Source of the DNA: Faecalibacterium duncaniae
Lineage (GTDB): Bacteria > Bacillota > Clostridia > Oscillospirales > Ruminococcaceae
Length of the DNA: 64,000 nucleotides
Direction of reading: 5' to 3'
Assembly (NCBI RefSeq): GCF_010509575.1
Contig: NZ_CP048437.1
Location: 124,001 to 188,000, forward strand
Below are positions 8,381-15,922 of the stretch, piece after piece (positions within the stretch are counted from its first letter, which is position 1; the number at the start of each line of letters is the position of its first letter). The notes under the pieces are model-generated. The model saw nothing but the letters and a program-made list of their open reading frames with translations. It was not told where the DNA came from and did no database searches. A program made the translations under genes and the position numbers.

Positions 8381-8389
8381 ATTATACCA
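8381..8389 (-). promoter_or_regulatory. extended -10 promoter for the HAD gene
   Basis: Minus-strand TGGTATAAT (TG, one base, perfect TATAAT), 39 bp upstream of the HAD start codon. No good -35 is seen, as expected for extended -10 promoters. Confidence 0.5.
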
Positions 8390-8431
8390 TGGATTTTGTT
8401 CCAAAAACAGGGAGAATTTTTCCGGAAAATA

Positions 8432-8440
8432 TGGTATACT
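8432..8440 (+). promoter_or_regulatory. extended -10 promoter for the patatin-EI pair
   Basis: TGGTATACT, 39 bp upstream of the patatin start. The 12 bases before the variable position (CCGGAAAATATG, 8422-8433) recur before the nagB promoter at 15087-15098. Confidence 0.5.
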
Positions 8441-8479
8441 TTTGACAGATTTCCAAAGAATGACTAGGAGGCGTTCCAG

Positions 8480-9652
8480 ATGGCACAGAATGATACCCCG
8501 GTCAAGGCACTGGTGCTGGCAGGCGGCGGTGCGCGCGGCAGCTATCAGGTGGGTGTGTGGCGTGCCCTGACCGAGCTGGGCTGGCGGCCCCAGATCATCA
8601 CCGGCACCAGTGTGGGCAGCCTGAACGGCGCCATGTTTGCGCTGGATCTGTACGAAACGGCCCGGGATATGTGGATGAGCATCCGCAGCCAGGACGTGAT
8701 GGAGCTGCCGGAGGAAAACGCCGACCTTTCTGAGCTGCACGCCTTCCTGCGGGAAGTGGTGCGGGACGGCGGCATGGACGTGACCCCGCTGGAAGAGATC
8801 GTGGAGCGGGTGCTGGATGAGGATGCCCTGCGGGCTTCGCCCATCCGGTTCGGCCTTGTCACCGTGGAAAAGCGGGGGCTGAAGCCCCGGGAGCTGACGC
8901 TGGAGGATATCCCGGCGGGCAAGGTAAAGGATTATCTGCTGGCCTCGGCTGCCTGTTTCCCCGCCCTGCGGGCAAAGCAGATCGACGGGGTGCAGTTCCT
9001 GGATGGCGGCTACCGGGACAATATGCCCACCGCGCTGGCCCAGAAGATGGGCGCGGAGGAGCTGGTCTGTGTTGATCTGGAAGGGGTGGGCATCACCCTG
9101 CCCAACCGCACCGGCCTGCCCACCACCATGATCCGCAGCTACTGGGAGCTGGGGGATATCCTCCACTTTGACCCCGATACCGCCAGACGGAACATGGAGC
9201 TGGGCTACTACGATACCCGCCGCGCCATGGGATATCTGCGGGGCTGCGCCTATGCTGTTTCCACCAGCGCTGAGAGCTGTGAGGATGCCGCCGCCTTTGC
9301 GTGGAAATTCCAGCAGGTGCAGAAGGCGGTGCGGGAAAAATACCCCGTGACCCTGACAGCGGATGCGGCCCTGCTGCTGGCCAACATGAAGGATGCCCAG
9401 CTGGCCCCGCTGGAAGCTGCCGCCGAGGATGCGGGCGTGGACCCCACCGTGTTCTATACCACCCGGACGCTGGCGGAAGCCTTTTTGGAAAAATGCGACC
9501 GGGAGCGCATCGAGAGCTTTGCGCCCCTGTTTGAGGGCAGCGGCAATGCGGCACAGGCCGCACGGGCCGCTCTGCTGCCCAATACGTTCTTACAGGCATT
9601 GGTCTGCCGTGCCCTTACCGGGCCGGTACTGCCGGAGGTGATCGAGGAATGA
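8480..9652 (+). CDS. patatin-like phospholipase family protein
   Basis: 390-aa serine acyl hydrolase. The patatin fold is intact: oxyanion loop GGGARGSYQVG near the N-terminus, nucleophile elbow GTSVG (GxSxG), and catalytic Asp in LDGGYRDNMP. It would deacylate phospholipids or other acyl esters; there is no signal peptide, so it probably acts on the inner membrane face. The C-terminal 150 residues are an alpha-helical extension of unknown role. Strong ribosome site TAGGAGG. Its stop overlaps the start of the following Enzyme I-like gene (ATGA), so the two are translationally coupled. Confidence 0.88.
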   Translation: MAQNDTPVKALVLAGGGARGSYQVGVWRALTELGWRPQIITGTSVGSLNGAMFALDLYETARDMWMSIRSQDVMELPEENADLSELHAFLREVVRDGGMDVTPLEEIVERVLDEDALRASPIRFGLVTVEKRGLKPRELTLEDIPAGKVKDYLLASAACFPALRAKQIDGVQFLDGGYRDNMPTALAQKMGAEELVCVDLEGVGITLPNRTGLPTTMIRSYWELGDILHFDPDTARRNMELGYYDTRRAMGYLRGCAYAVSTSAESCEDAAAFAWKFQQVQKAVREKYPVTLTADAALLLANMKDAQLAPLEAAAEDAGVDPTVFYTTRTLAEAFLEKCDRERIESFAPLFEGSGNAAQAARAALLPNTFLQALVCRALTGPVLPEVIEE

Positions 9653-11259
9653 AGGTCTATCAGGGACACAGCGCCTCGCCGGGCCTTGTGATGGGACAGG
9701 TGAGCCGGTTGGAGCGCTGGCACGAAAATTTTGCCACCGGGCCGTTCAACGCGGAACGGGAACAGCGTCTGCTGGAAAACGCTGTCCGGACAGCCCAGCG
9801 TGAGCTGGACGGCATGGCAGACCGCAGCGGCCCCACGGAGCAGGCCATCTTCCTGTTCCAGAGCATGATGCTGGAAGACGAAGGCTTTATGAACGAGGTC
9901 AAATTCCAGATCAAGGCGGGCATCAGCGCTGCCGAGGCCATGTACCGTGCGGGCAACCGCTATGCAGAGCAGCTTGCGGCCATGGAGGACAACGCCTACA
10001 TGCAGCTGCGCAGTGCGGATATTCTGGATGCCGCCCGCCGCGTGGTGAACGTGCTGACCAACCGTCCCCGGGTCTGGCTGGCGCTGGATCACCCGGTGAT
10101 CCTGGCGGCAGAGATGCTGATGCCCAGCGATCTGTTCAGCGTTCCGGCGGGGATGATCCTGGGCATCATCACTTCGGAGGGCAATAAGCAGAGCCACGCG
10201 GCGATCATTGCGCGGGCCATGCACATTCCCTGCGTGGTGCAGGTGGGGCAGGCGTTCCTGGACGACTGCGACGGCCGTACTGTGGTGCTGGATGCCAACA
10301 ACGGCGAGTGCATCCTGGACCCGGATGCCAACACCCGCCAGCAGGCGGTCAGCCGCATCTGTGAGCTGCAGTGGGAGAGCGCGGAAGCCGCCCGCATCAG
10401 CGTCCTGCCCAACCGGACAAAGGATGATGTGCCGTTTGAGCTCCTGGCTAACTGCTACGGGCAGGAGGATATTGAATCGGCGCTGCAGGCAGGCGCTTCC
10501 GGCGTGGGCCTGCTGCGCAGCGGCTATATGATGCTGCCGGGCCGCCCGGTGGACGAGCAGGAGCAGTTCGTGTTCTATCAATCCTGCATTGCCGCCGCAA
10601 AGGGCGGTGTGGTGACAGTGCGCACCTTTGATTTTGGTGTGGACCGCGCCATGGCCGATATCCATAGGGGGCTGGAATCCTCCAAGCTGGGCCTGCGGGG
10701 CATCCGCAGCAGCCTGCGCCAGACCCATCAGTTTGAGACGCAGATCTGCGCCCTGCTCCGGGCGGCGGCCCACGGCCCCCTGCGGGTCATGTTCCCCATG
10801 GTGACCAACCTCGAAGATTGGGATGAGGCCATGCGGCTGGTAGCGCACTGCCGCCAGCTGCTGCGGGAGCGCGGGGAGGAGTTTGACCCGAACACGCCCT
10901 TTGGCGTGATGTTCGGGGTGCCCTCGGCCTGCCTGACGGCAGAGGAATTCGTGGAGCACGGGTGCAATTTCTTTGTCATCGAGACAAACGACCTGACCCA
11001 GTACACCCACGCGGTGGATCGGGATATCTCCATTGCCGAGCGCTACTACCGCCCGGCCAGCCACGCAATGAAAAAGCTCATCCGCATGGTGGTGGAGGCT
11101 GCCCGGGAGGGCGGGATCCCCGTGACCATCTGCGGCAGCGCGGTGGGCAATCCGGCCAACACCCTGCAATATCTGCAGCTGGGCCTGCGGAGCTTCTCGG
11201 TCAGCCCGCAAAACCTCATTGAGGTGAAAAAAGCGCTGATGAACGCGAAAATAAAGTAA
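9649..11259 (+). CDS. divergent PTS Enzyme I homologue
   Basis: 536-aa protein with the full Enzyme I layout: N-terminal HPr-binding/phosphohistidine domain and C-terminal PEP-utilising barrel. The phospho-acceptor His is kept (NKQSHAAIIAR), but the GGxTSH context is altered. In the barrel the Mg-binding Glu of the VETPA segment is Gly (MFGVPSA), RTEF is RSGY, SIGTND is VIETND (Asp kept), CGExAGD is CGSAVGNP (Cys kept), and the NPxLG loop is absent. PEP-dependent phosphotransfer is thus doubtful. It may be a regulatory paralogue, with the true ptsI elsewhere. Coupled to the patatin gene by an ATGA overlap. Confidence 0.75.
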   Translation: MKVYQGHSASPGLVMGQVSRLERWHENFATGPFNAEREQRLLENAVRTAQRELDGMADRSGPTEQAIFLFQSMMLEDEGFMNEVKFQIKAGISAAEAMYRAGNRYAEQLAAMEDNAYMQLRSADILDAARRVVNVLTNRPRVWLALDHPVILAAEMLMPSDLFSVPAGMILGIITSEGNKQSHAAIIARAMHIPCVVQVGQAFLDDCDGRTVVLDANNGECILDPDANTRQQAVSRICELQWESAEAARISVLPNRTKDDVPFELLANCYGQEDIESALQAGASGVGLLRSGYMMLPGRPVDEQEQFVFYQSCIAAAKGGVVTVRTFDFGVDRAMADIHRGLESSKLGLRGIRSSLRQTHQFETQICALLRAAAHGPLRVMFPMVTNLEDWDEAMRLVAHCRQLLRERGEEFDPNTPFGVMFGVPSACLTAEEFVEHGCNFFVIETNDLTQYTHAVDRDISIAERYYRPASHAMKKLIRMVVEAAREGGIPVTICGSAVGNPANTLQYLQLGLRSFSVSPQNLIEVKKALMNAKIK

Positions 11260-11261
11260 AC

Positions 11262-11289
11262 AAAAAGGACGGCATGCGCCGTCCTTTTT
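11262..11289. terminator. bidirectional terminator
   Basis: 12-bp stem AAAAAGGACGGC / GCCGTCCTTTTT with loop ATGC, between the convergent EI-like and rsmE genes. Confidence 0.85.
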
Positions 11290-11308
11290 GTATATGTGGA
11301 AATAAAAA

Positions 11309-12052
11309 TTACTCCAAGTTGCCCGTCAGGGTCATCACGGCAGAGAGCACTGCCAGCGGGGCGGTCTCGCACCGGAGGATGCGGGGGCCGAGGCCGACCG
11401 TTTTCACACCGGCATTGGCGGCCATTTCAGCCTCTTCTGCGGCAAAGCCGCCCTCGGCACCGGTGATGAGGGCGATCTTCAGCCGCTGGCCGTCGGCAGG
11501 CTTTGCGTCTGCCAGCAGCTGGCGCAGGGGCGCGCCGCCCAGCTCGTAGCAGAAAAGCACGAGATCGTACCCTTCCAGACTGCGGCAGAGGGCCCCGAAG
11601 TTGGGCAGGGGCAGGGCGACATCCGGCAGCACGCCCCGGCCGCACTGTTTGGCGGCTTCAAAGGCGATGCGGTTGTAGCGCTCGTTTTTCTGCTCCTCCT
11701 TTTTGGGGGCGGCCACGCAGTACCGGCTGAAGAAGGGCACAAAGTGGGTGCAGCCCAGCTCCACGCCGTGGCGGATGACCTGTTCCAGCTTGTCCTGCTT
11801 GGGGTAACCCACGAACAGGGTCACTTCCACGCTGGGCTCGGCGGCGCTGGGATAGCCCGGCTCCACGCTGAACTCCACCGTCTCCGGCCCAAAGCCGGTA
11901 ATGGTGGCGGTGTATTCCACGGCGTTGCCGTCACATAAGATGACAGTGTCCCCCAGCTTGCCCCGCATCACGCGGGAAAGATGATGGGCATCGGCCCCCC
12001 GCAGGGTGGCGGTGCCATTGGAGATTTCGGTTGTAAAATAACGGTGAGGCAT
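11309..12052 (-). CDS. rsmE: 16S rRNA m3U1498 methyltransferase RsmE
   Basis: 247-aa SPOUT-class methyltransferase that methylates N3 of U1498 in 16S rRNA. The N-terminal PUA-like domain begins MPHRYF. The C-terminal knot has the AdoMet-binding signatures ITGAEGGFAAEE and LGPRILRCETAPLAVLSAV, nearly invariant in RsmE. ATG 12052 follows AAGGAGA; the frame stays open to 12265 but that stretch is an intergenic repeat. Lies downstream of prmA on the same strand, the usual prmA-rsmE arrangement, though here a repeat element separates them. Confidence 0.95.
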   Translation of the reverse strand: MPHRYFTTEISNGTATLRGADAHHLSRVMRGKLGDTVILCDGNAVEYTATITGFGPETVEFSVEPGYPSAAEPSVEVTLFVGYPKQDKLEQVIRHGVELGCTHFVPFFSRYCVAAPKKEEQKNERYNRIAFEAAKQCGRGVLPDVALPLPNFGALCRSLEGYDLVLFCYELGGAPLRQLLADAKPADGQRLKIALITGAEGGFAAEEAEMAANAGVKTVGLGPRILRCETAPLAVLSAVMTLTGNLE

Positions 12053-12075
12053 AGTGGTTCTCCTTAAACGTCCTC

Positions 12076-12205
12076 GCCCTCTCAGTCTTTGCTTCGCAAA
12101 TCCAGCTCCCCCAAAGTGGGAGCCCTTGGCAGTCCACGCAAACTTCATCTTTTTGCCAAGGCCTCTCCCTTTGGGAGAGGTGGCACCGAAGGTGACGGAG
12201 AGGGC
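12076..12205. repeat. hairpin-rich intergenic repeat, copy 1 (two half-elements)
   Basis: 130-bp element between prmA and rsmE. The outer ends GCCCTCTC and GAGAGGGC are inverted. Inner arms CCTTGGCA (12124-12131) and TGCCAAGG (12154-12161) are inverted. Each half has its own hairpin (GCTCCCCCAAAGTGGGAGC and CCTCTCCCTTTGGGAGAGG). Related copies lie at 17691-17742 and 21217-21336. The form is REP/MITE-like and non-coding. Confidence 0.75.
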
Positions 12206-12240
12206 AAGCCAGCTGAAAGAAATCATGAAAGCTTCTGTAA

Positions 12241-13155
12241 TTACGCTTTTTTGCAGACGATGCACTCCCAGCCGCGCTTCTCCTTCACTTCCTGCACGGT
12301 CAGGCCGACGGCTTCCAGAGCGGCGATCACCTCGTCCTTGCGGCTGTCGATGATGCCGCTGGCAATAAAGGTGGCGTTTTCGGCCATCAGGCCGGGCACG
12401 GCGGGGGCAAGACTGATGATGGCGTTTGCCACGATGTTGGCGGTGATGATATCGTACCTGCCGCTGGCCTTGTCGGACAGGTCGCCCACCAGAACGGTCA
12501 GCTTGTCGGCCACGCCGTTCAGGGCGGCATTCTCGCCTGCGGTGCGCACGGCCACGGGGTCGATGTCCACACCCTCGGCACTGCCTGCGCCCAGCTTGAG
12601 GGCGGCAATGGCAAGGATGCCGCTGCCGGTGCCGATGTCCAGCACCCGTTCACCGCCGCGCACCCGCTCGTCCAGCGCTTCCAGGCAGAGGCTGGTGGTC
12701 TCGTGGCCGCCGGTGCCAAAGGCAAGGCCGGGGTCAAGGATCAGCTTGACGCGGTCGGTGTCGTACTCCTGCCAGGAGGGCACGATGGCCAGCCGTTTGC
12801 CAATGTCCATGGGGTGGTAGTATTTGCGCCAGCCGTTCTGCCAGTCTTCCTGCTCCACGCCCTCGGTCTCCACGGTGTAGGCGATGCCTGCCGCTTCCAT
12901 CCGGGCCTGAATGAGGGCCAGCGTCTCCACGGGGGAAGCGCCCGGCTCCAGATACATGTGGATGATCACAGTGTCGCGGGGCTTGTCCAGCAGCTCCTGC
13001 TCGATCAGATCCACATGGGCGATCTCGGCCACCTGCTGCTCGATGTCGCTGTAATCCTCGATATAGATGCCGCCTTCGGCGATCATGGTGGCAACGGCCT
13101 CGGCGTTGTCGGCAACGGCCTTGGCCACGGTCAGGCGGATATCAGTCCATTCCAT
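12241..13155 (-). CDS. prmA: ribosomal protein L11 methyltransferase PrmA
   Basis: 304-aa class I AdoMet methyltransferase that trimethylates ribosomal protein L11. The C-terminal Rossmann domain shows DPGLAFGTGGHETT (PrmA signature), VLDIGTGSGILAIAALKLGA (motif I), VDIDPVAV, and ITANIVANAI in place of the common NILA motif. The N-terminal ferredoxin-like L11-binding domain begins MEWTDIRLTV. ATG 13155 is preceded by AGGGAGG; the frame upstream to 13263 has no ribosome site. It leads a prmA-rsmE pair and is divergent from the PTS gene. Confidence 0.95.
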   Translation of the reverse strand: MEWTDIRLTVAKAVADNAEAVATMIAEGGIYIEDYSDIEQQVAEIAHVDLIEQELLDKPRDTVIIHMYLEPGASPVETLALIQARMEAAGIAYTVETEGVEQEDWQNGWRKYYHPMDIGKRLAIVPSWQEYDTDRVKLILDPGLAFGTGGHETTSLCLEALDERVRGGERVLDIGTGSGILAIAALKLGAGSAEGVDIDPVAVRTAGENAALNGVADKLTVLVGDLSDKASGRYDIITANIVANAIISLAPAVPGLMAENATFIASGIIDSRKDEVIAALEAVGLTVQEVKEKRGWECIVCKKA

Positions 13156-13195
13156 AAAAGAACCTCCCTGGGTCTTGTGTTTTCTATTTATAAGT

Positions 13196-13224
13196 ATAGT
13201 ACCCGATTCCGGCGCGGGATGCAA
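13196..13224 (-). promoter_or_regulatory. probable prmA promoter
   Basis: Minus-strand TTGCAT (13219-13224), 17-bp spacer, TACTAT (13196-13201), about 40 bp upstream of the prmA start. Moderate match to the sigma-A consensus. Confidence 0.4.
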
Positions 13225-13384
13225 GCGGTTTGGGGAGAAAGAGCAAAAGAAAAGTTTTTTCAAAATCCTGCTCTGAAATGCGCAATAATTCCAAAAAGTT
13301 TTTCACGAAAGATGCAAATTCAAGGATTTTTGGTGCAAAATTGCGAAAACGGGCGTGGACCCTATTTCTTTTTTTCGGAGGATG

Positions 13385-13393
13385 TGTTAAAAT
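13385..13393 (+). promoter_or_regulatory. probable extended -10 promoter of the PTS gene
   Basis: TGTTAAAAT in the 314-bp prmA-PTS intergenic region, giving a leader of about 70 nt before the start codon at 13470. The leader contains the palindrome GAGGCCTC. Apart from the two divergent promoters this gap is AT-rich with no convincing gene; no antiterminator (RAT) sequence was recognised. Confidence 0.35.
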
Positions 13394-13469
13394 ATTGTTA
13401 CGCAATTATGGACAGCCTGCAACCAGAGGCCTCCATAACAACAACATTCTTTAAGGAGGAATGTGTCTT

Positions 13470-14942
13470 ATGATGAAGTATCTCCAGAAACTGGGCAAAG
13501 CTTTGATGCTTCCCGTCGCTGTGCTGCCGATCTGCGGCATCCTGATGGGTCTCGGTTATGCTCTGGCCCCGGGTGTCATGGGTGTCCCCGGTGCTGCAAC
13601 TTCCGGTGCAGCTTACACCGTTGGCTTCCTGCTGGTCAAGGCAGGCGGCGCTCTGATCGATAACATGGCATGGCTGTTCGCCATCGGTGCAGCCGTGGGC
13701 CTGGCTGATGACCACGACGGTACCGCTGGTCTGGCTGGCCTGGTCAGCTACCTGATGATGCAGCAGCTGCTGAGCCCCGGCGTGGTCAGCATGGTGCGCA
13801 CCCTGGAAGAGGGCACCGCTACCTACATCGCTTTCCAGAAGGTGGCCGGCAACTCTTTCATCGGCATCCTGGCCGCTGTGGTGGGTGCAGCCTGCTACAA
13901 CAAGTTCAAGAGCACTCAGATGCCTGACTGGCTGGCATTCTTCTCCGGCAAGCGCTTCGTTGCAATCGCCACCGGCCTGATCTCCATCGTTGTTTCTGTC
14001 GCTCTGCTGTTCGTCTGGCCCGTCATCTTCGATGCACTGGTCGCCATTGGCAGAGGCATCGCAGGCATGGACGGCATCGGCGCTGGCATCTACGCCTTCC
14101 TGAACCGTCTGCTGATCCCCACCGGCCTGCACCACGCTCTGAACAACGTGTTCTGGTTCGACACCATCGGCCTGGGCGACCTGTCCCACTTCTGGGCAGG
14201 CGAGACCTCTGCTGACGTGGGCTGGAGCCTGGGTATGTACATGTCCGGCTTCTTCCCCTGCATGATGTTCGGTATCGCCGGTGCTGCACTGGCTATGGTC
14301 CGTACCGCCAAGAACAAGAAGGCTGCCATCGGTCTGGTTTTGTCCGCTGCTATCTGCGCCTTCGTCTGCGGCGTTACCGAGCCCTTTGAGTTCGGCTTCA
14401 TGTTCCTGTGCTTCCCGCTGTACGTTGTGTACTCCGCTCTGTACGGCATCTTCACCATCATCACCTACTACTCCGGTTTCCGTGCTGGCTTCTGCTTCTC
14501 CGCAGGTGCTACCGACCTGGTGTTCTCCGCTTCTCTGCCTGCAGCTGCTAAGACCTGGATGATCATTCCTCTGGGCATCGCTGCATTCGTGGTGTTCTAC
14601 TTCGTGTTCTACTTCGCCATCACCAAGTTCGACCTGAAGACCCCCGGCCGTGAGGACGAGGATGCCGAAGAGGCTGAGAAGAAGGTCGTTCTGGCCAACA
14701 ACAACTACACTGAGGTTGCTGCTGGCGTGCTGAAGGCCATCGGCGGCAAGGAGAACGTCTCCAGCGTGGACTACTGCGCTACCCGCCTGCGCTTCACCAT
14801 TAAGGACTACACCGCTGTGGATGAGAAGGCTGTGAAGGCTGCCGGTGCTGCCGGTGTCATCCGCCCCGACAAGACCACTTGCCAGGTCATCATCGGCACC
14901 AAGGTGCAGTTCGTGTATGATGAGCTGAAGAAGATGCTGTAA
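13470..14942 (+). CDS. nagE: PTS transporter subunit IIBC, N-acetylglucosamine/glucose family
   Basis: 490-aa sugar permease with phosphotransfer domain. The N-terminal EIIC region (about 1-385; starts MMKYLQKLGKALMLPVAVLP) has about ten hydrophobic helices of the Glc/GlcNAc superfamily and includes a GVTEPFEF substrate-loop motif. After an acidic linker the C-terminal EIIB domain (about 410-490) has the phosphocysteine motif DYCATRLRF. No EIIA domain is fused, so EIIA must come from another gene. Position just upstream of nagB and nagA favours GlcNAc as substrate; that assignment is contextual. ATG 13470 sits 9 nt after AAGGAGGA. Confidence 0.88.
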   Translation: MMKYLQKLGKALMLPVAVLPICGILMGLGYALAPGVMGVPGAATSGAAYTVGFLLVKAGGALIDNMAWLFAIGAAVGLADDHDGTAGLAGLVSYLMMQQLLSPGVVSMVRTLEEGTATYIAFQKVAGNSFIGILAAVVGAACYNKFKSTQMPDWLAFFSGKRFVAIATGLISIVVSVALLFVWPVIFDALVAIGRGIAGMDGIGAGIYAFLNRLLIPTGLHHALNNVFWFDTIGLGDLSHFWAGETSADVGWSLGMYMSGFFPCMMFGIAGAALAMVRTAKNKKAAIGLVLSAAICAFVCGVTEPFEFGFMFLCFPLYVVYSALYGIFTIITYYSGFRAGFCFSAGATDLVFSASLPAAAKTWMIIPLGIAAFVVFYFVFYFAITKFDLKTPGREDEDAEEAEKKVVLANNNYTEVAAGVLKAIGGKENVSSVDYCATRLRFTIKDYTAVDEKAVKAAGAAGVIRPDKTTCQVIIGTKVQFVYDELKKML

Positions 14943-15005
14943 GCATCCTTCTGAGCACGTTTCCGTGCGGAAGGCTGGTTGCTTCCGCATCCATTCCCAA
15001 ACTGT

Positions 15006-15060
15006 AAAAATGCCGCTGAGGGCGGGCGTTTACGCCCCGCTTTCGGCGGCATTTTGTTTT
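15006..15060 (+). terminator. intrinsic terminator after the PTS gene
   Basis: Long GC-rich stem closed by AAAATGCCGC / GCGGCATTTT with an inner GGGCG / CGCCC helix, followed by a T-rich tail. Confidence 0.75.
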
Positions 15061-15095
15061 GTTCACAAACCGGCTACCCTTTTGGCCGGAAAATA

Positions 15096-15104
15096 TGCTA
15101 TACT
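15096..15104 (+). promoter_or_regulatory. extended -10 promoter of nagB
   Basis: TGCTATACT, 38 bp before the nagB start. It shares its upstream dozen bases, CCGGAAAATATG, with the patatin promoter. Confidence 0.5.
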
Positions 15105-15141
15105 GACAACAACAAAGCAAAATAACAGGAGGTTCCCCATT

Positions 15142-15870
15142 ATGAAGATCATTCGTGCAAAAGATTACAAGGACATGTCCCGCAAGGCTGCCAACATCAT
15201 CTCCGCACAGGTCATTATGAAGCCCAACTGCGTGCTGGGTCTGGCGACCGGCGGCACCCCTGTTGGCGCATACGCTCAGCTGGTGGACTGGTACAACAAG
15301 GGCGACCTGGATTTCTCTGAGGTCACCACCGTCAATCTGGACGAGTACCGCGGCCTGCCCAAGGAGCATCCCGAAAGCTATTGGAGCTTTATGCACAAGA
15401 ACCTGTTTGACAAGGTCAACATCCGCCCCGAGGCCATCCATCTGCCCGACGGCACCAACCCCGATGCTGCGGATGCCTGCAAAAAGTACAACGAGATCAT
15501 CCACAGCGTGGGCGGCATCGACCTGCAGCTGCTGGGCCTTGGCCCCAACGGCCACATCGGCTTCAACGAGCCGGGCGAGGCCTTTGAGCTGGAGACCCAC
15601 TGCGTGGATCTGACCCCTGCCACCATCGAGGCCAACAAGCGCTTCTTTGACGGCAACGAGGATCTGGTGCCCAAGCAGGCCTACACCATGGGCATCAAGA
15701 CCATCATGCAGGCCCGCAAGGTGCTGGTGGTGGCCAACGGTCTGGCAAAGGCAAAGGCAGTCAAGGCGGTCGTCTCCGGCCCTGTGACCCCCGAGTGCCC
15801 GGGCTCCATCCTGCAGATGCACCCCGACTGCATCCTTGTGGCCGATGAGGAAGCACTGAGCCTGCTGTAA
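15142..15870 (+). CDS. nagB: glucosamine-6-phosphate deaminase
   Basis: 242-aa cytosolic enzyme converting glucosamine-6-P to fructose-6-P and ammonia. Family signatures: GLATGGTPVGAY (phosphate loop), NLDEYRGL with the catalytic Asp, LGLGPNGHIGFNEPG with the active-site His, and a C-terminal VSGPVTPECPGS segment. The length is the short Firmicutes form without the allosteric tail of E. coli NagB. Strong CAGGAGG ribosome site. Followed closely by nagA, which supplies its substrate from GlcNAc-6-P. Confidence 0.96.
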   Translation: MKIIRAKDYKDMSRKAANIISAQVIMKPNCVLGLATGGTPVGAYAQLVDWYNKGDLDFSEVTTVNLDEYRGLPKEHPESYWSFMHKNLFDKVNIRPEAIHLPDGTNPDAADACKKYNEIIHSVGGIDLQLLGLGPNGHIGFNEPGEAFELETHCVDLTPATIEANKRFFDGNEDLVPKQAYTMGIKTIMQARKVLVVANGLAKAKAVKAVVSGPVTPECPGSILQMHPDCILVADEEALSLL

Positions 15871-15874
15871 GACA

Positions 15875-15909
15875 AAACCTCTCCGTCTGCTTCGCAGACG
15901 GAGAGGTTT
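15875..15909 (+). promoter_or_regulatory. 16-bp perfect hairpin between nagB and nagA
   Basis: AAACCTCTCCGTCTGC and its exact complement with a 3-nt TTC loop. There is no T-run: it is followed at once by the AGGAGG ribosome site of nagA (15910-15915). It is better read as an mRNA-stabilising or translation-tuning hairpin than as a terminator. The arm CCTCTCCG resembles the ends of the local hairpin repeats. Confidence 0.6.
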
Positions 15910-15922
15910 AGGAGGCAATAAA

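Noticed and set aside
9454..11211. 585-codon minus-strand open frame
   Set aside because: Antisense to the Enzyme I-like gene and patatin 3' end; low-complexity His/Gln/Ala composition, no ribosome site or motif.
13398..14990. 530-codon minus-strand open frame
   Set aside because: Antisense to the PTS permease; Glu/Gln/His/Asp-rich product is a codon-bias artefact.
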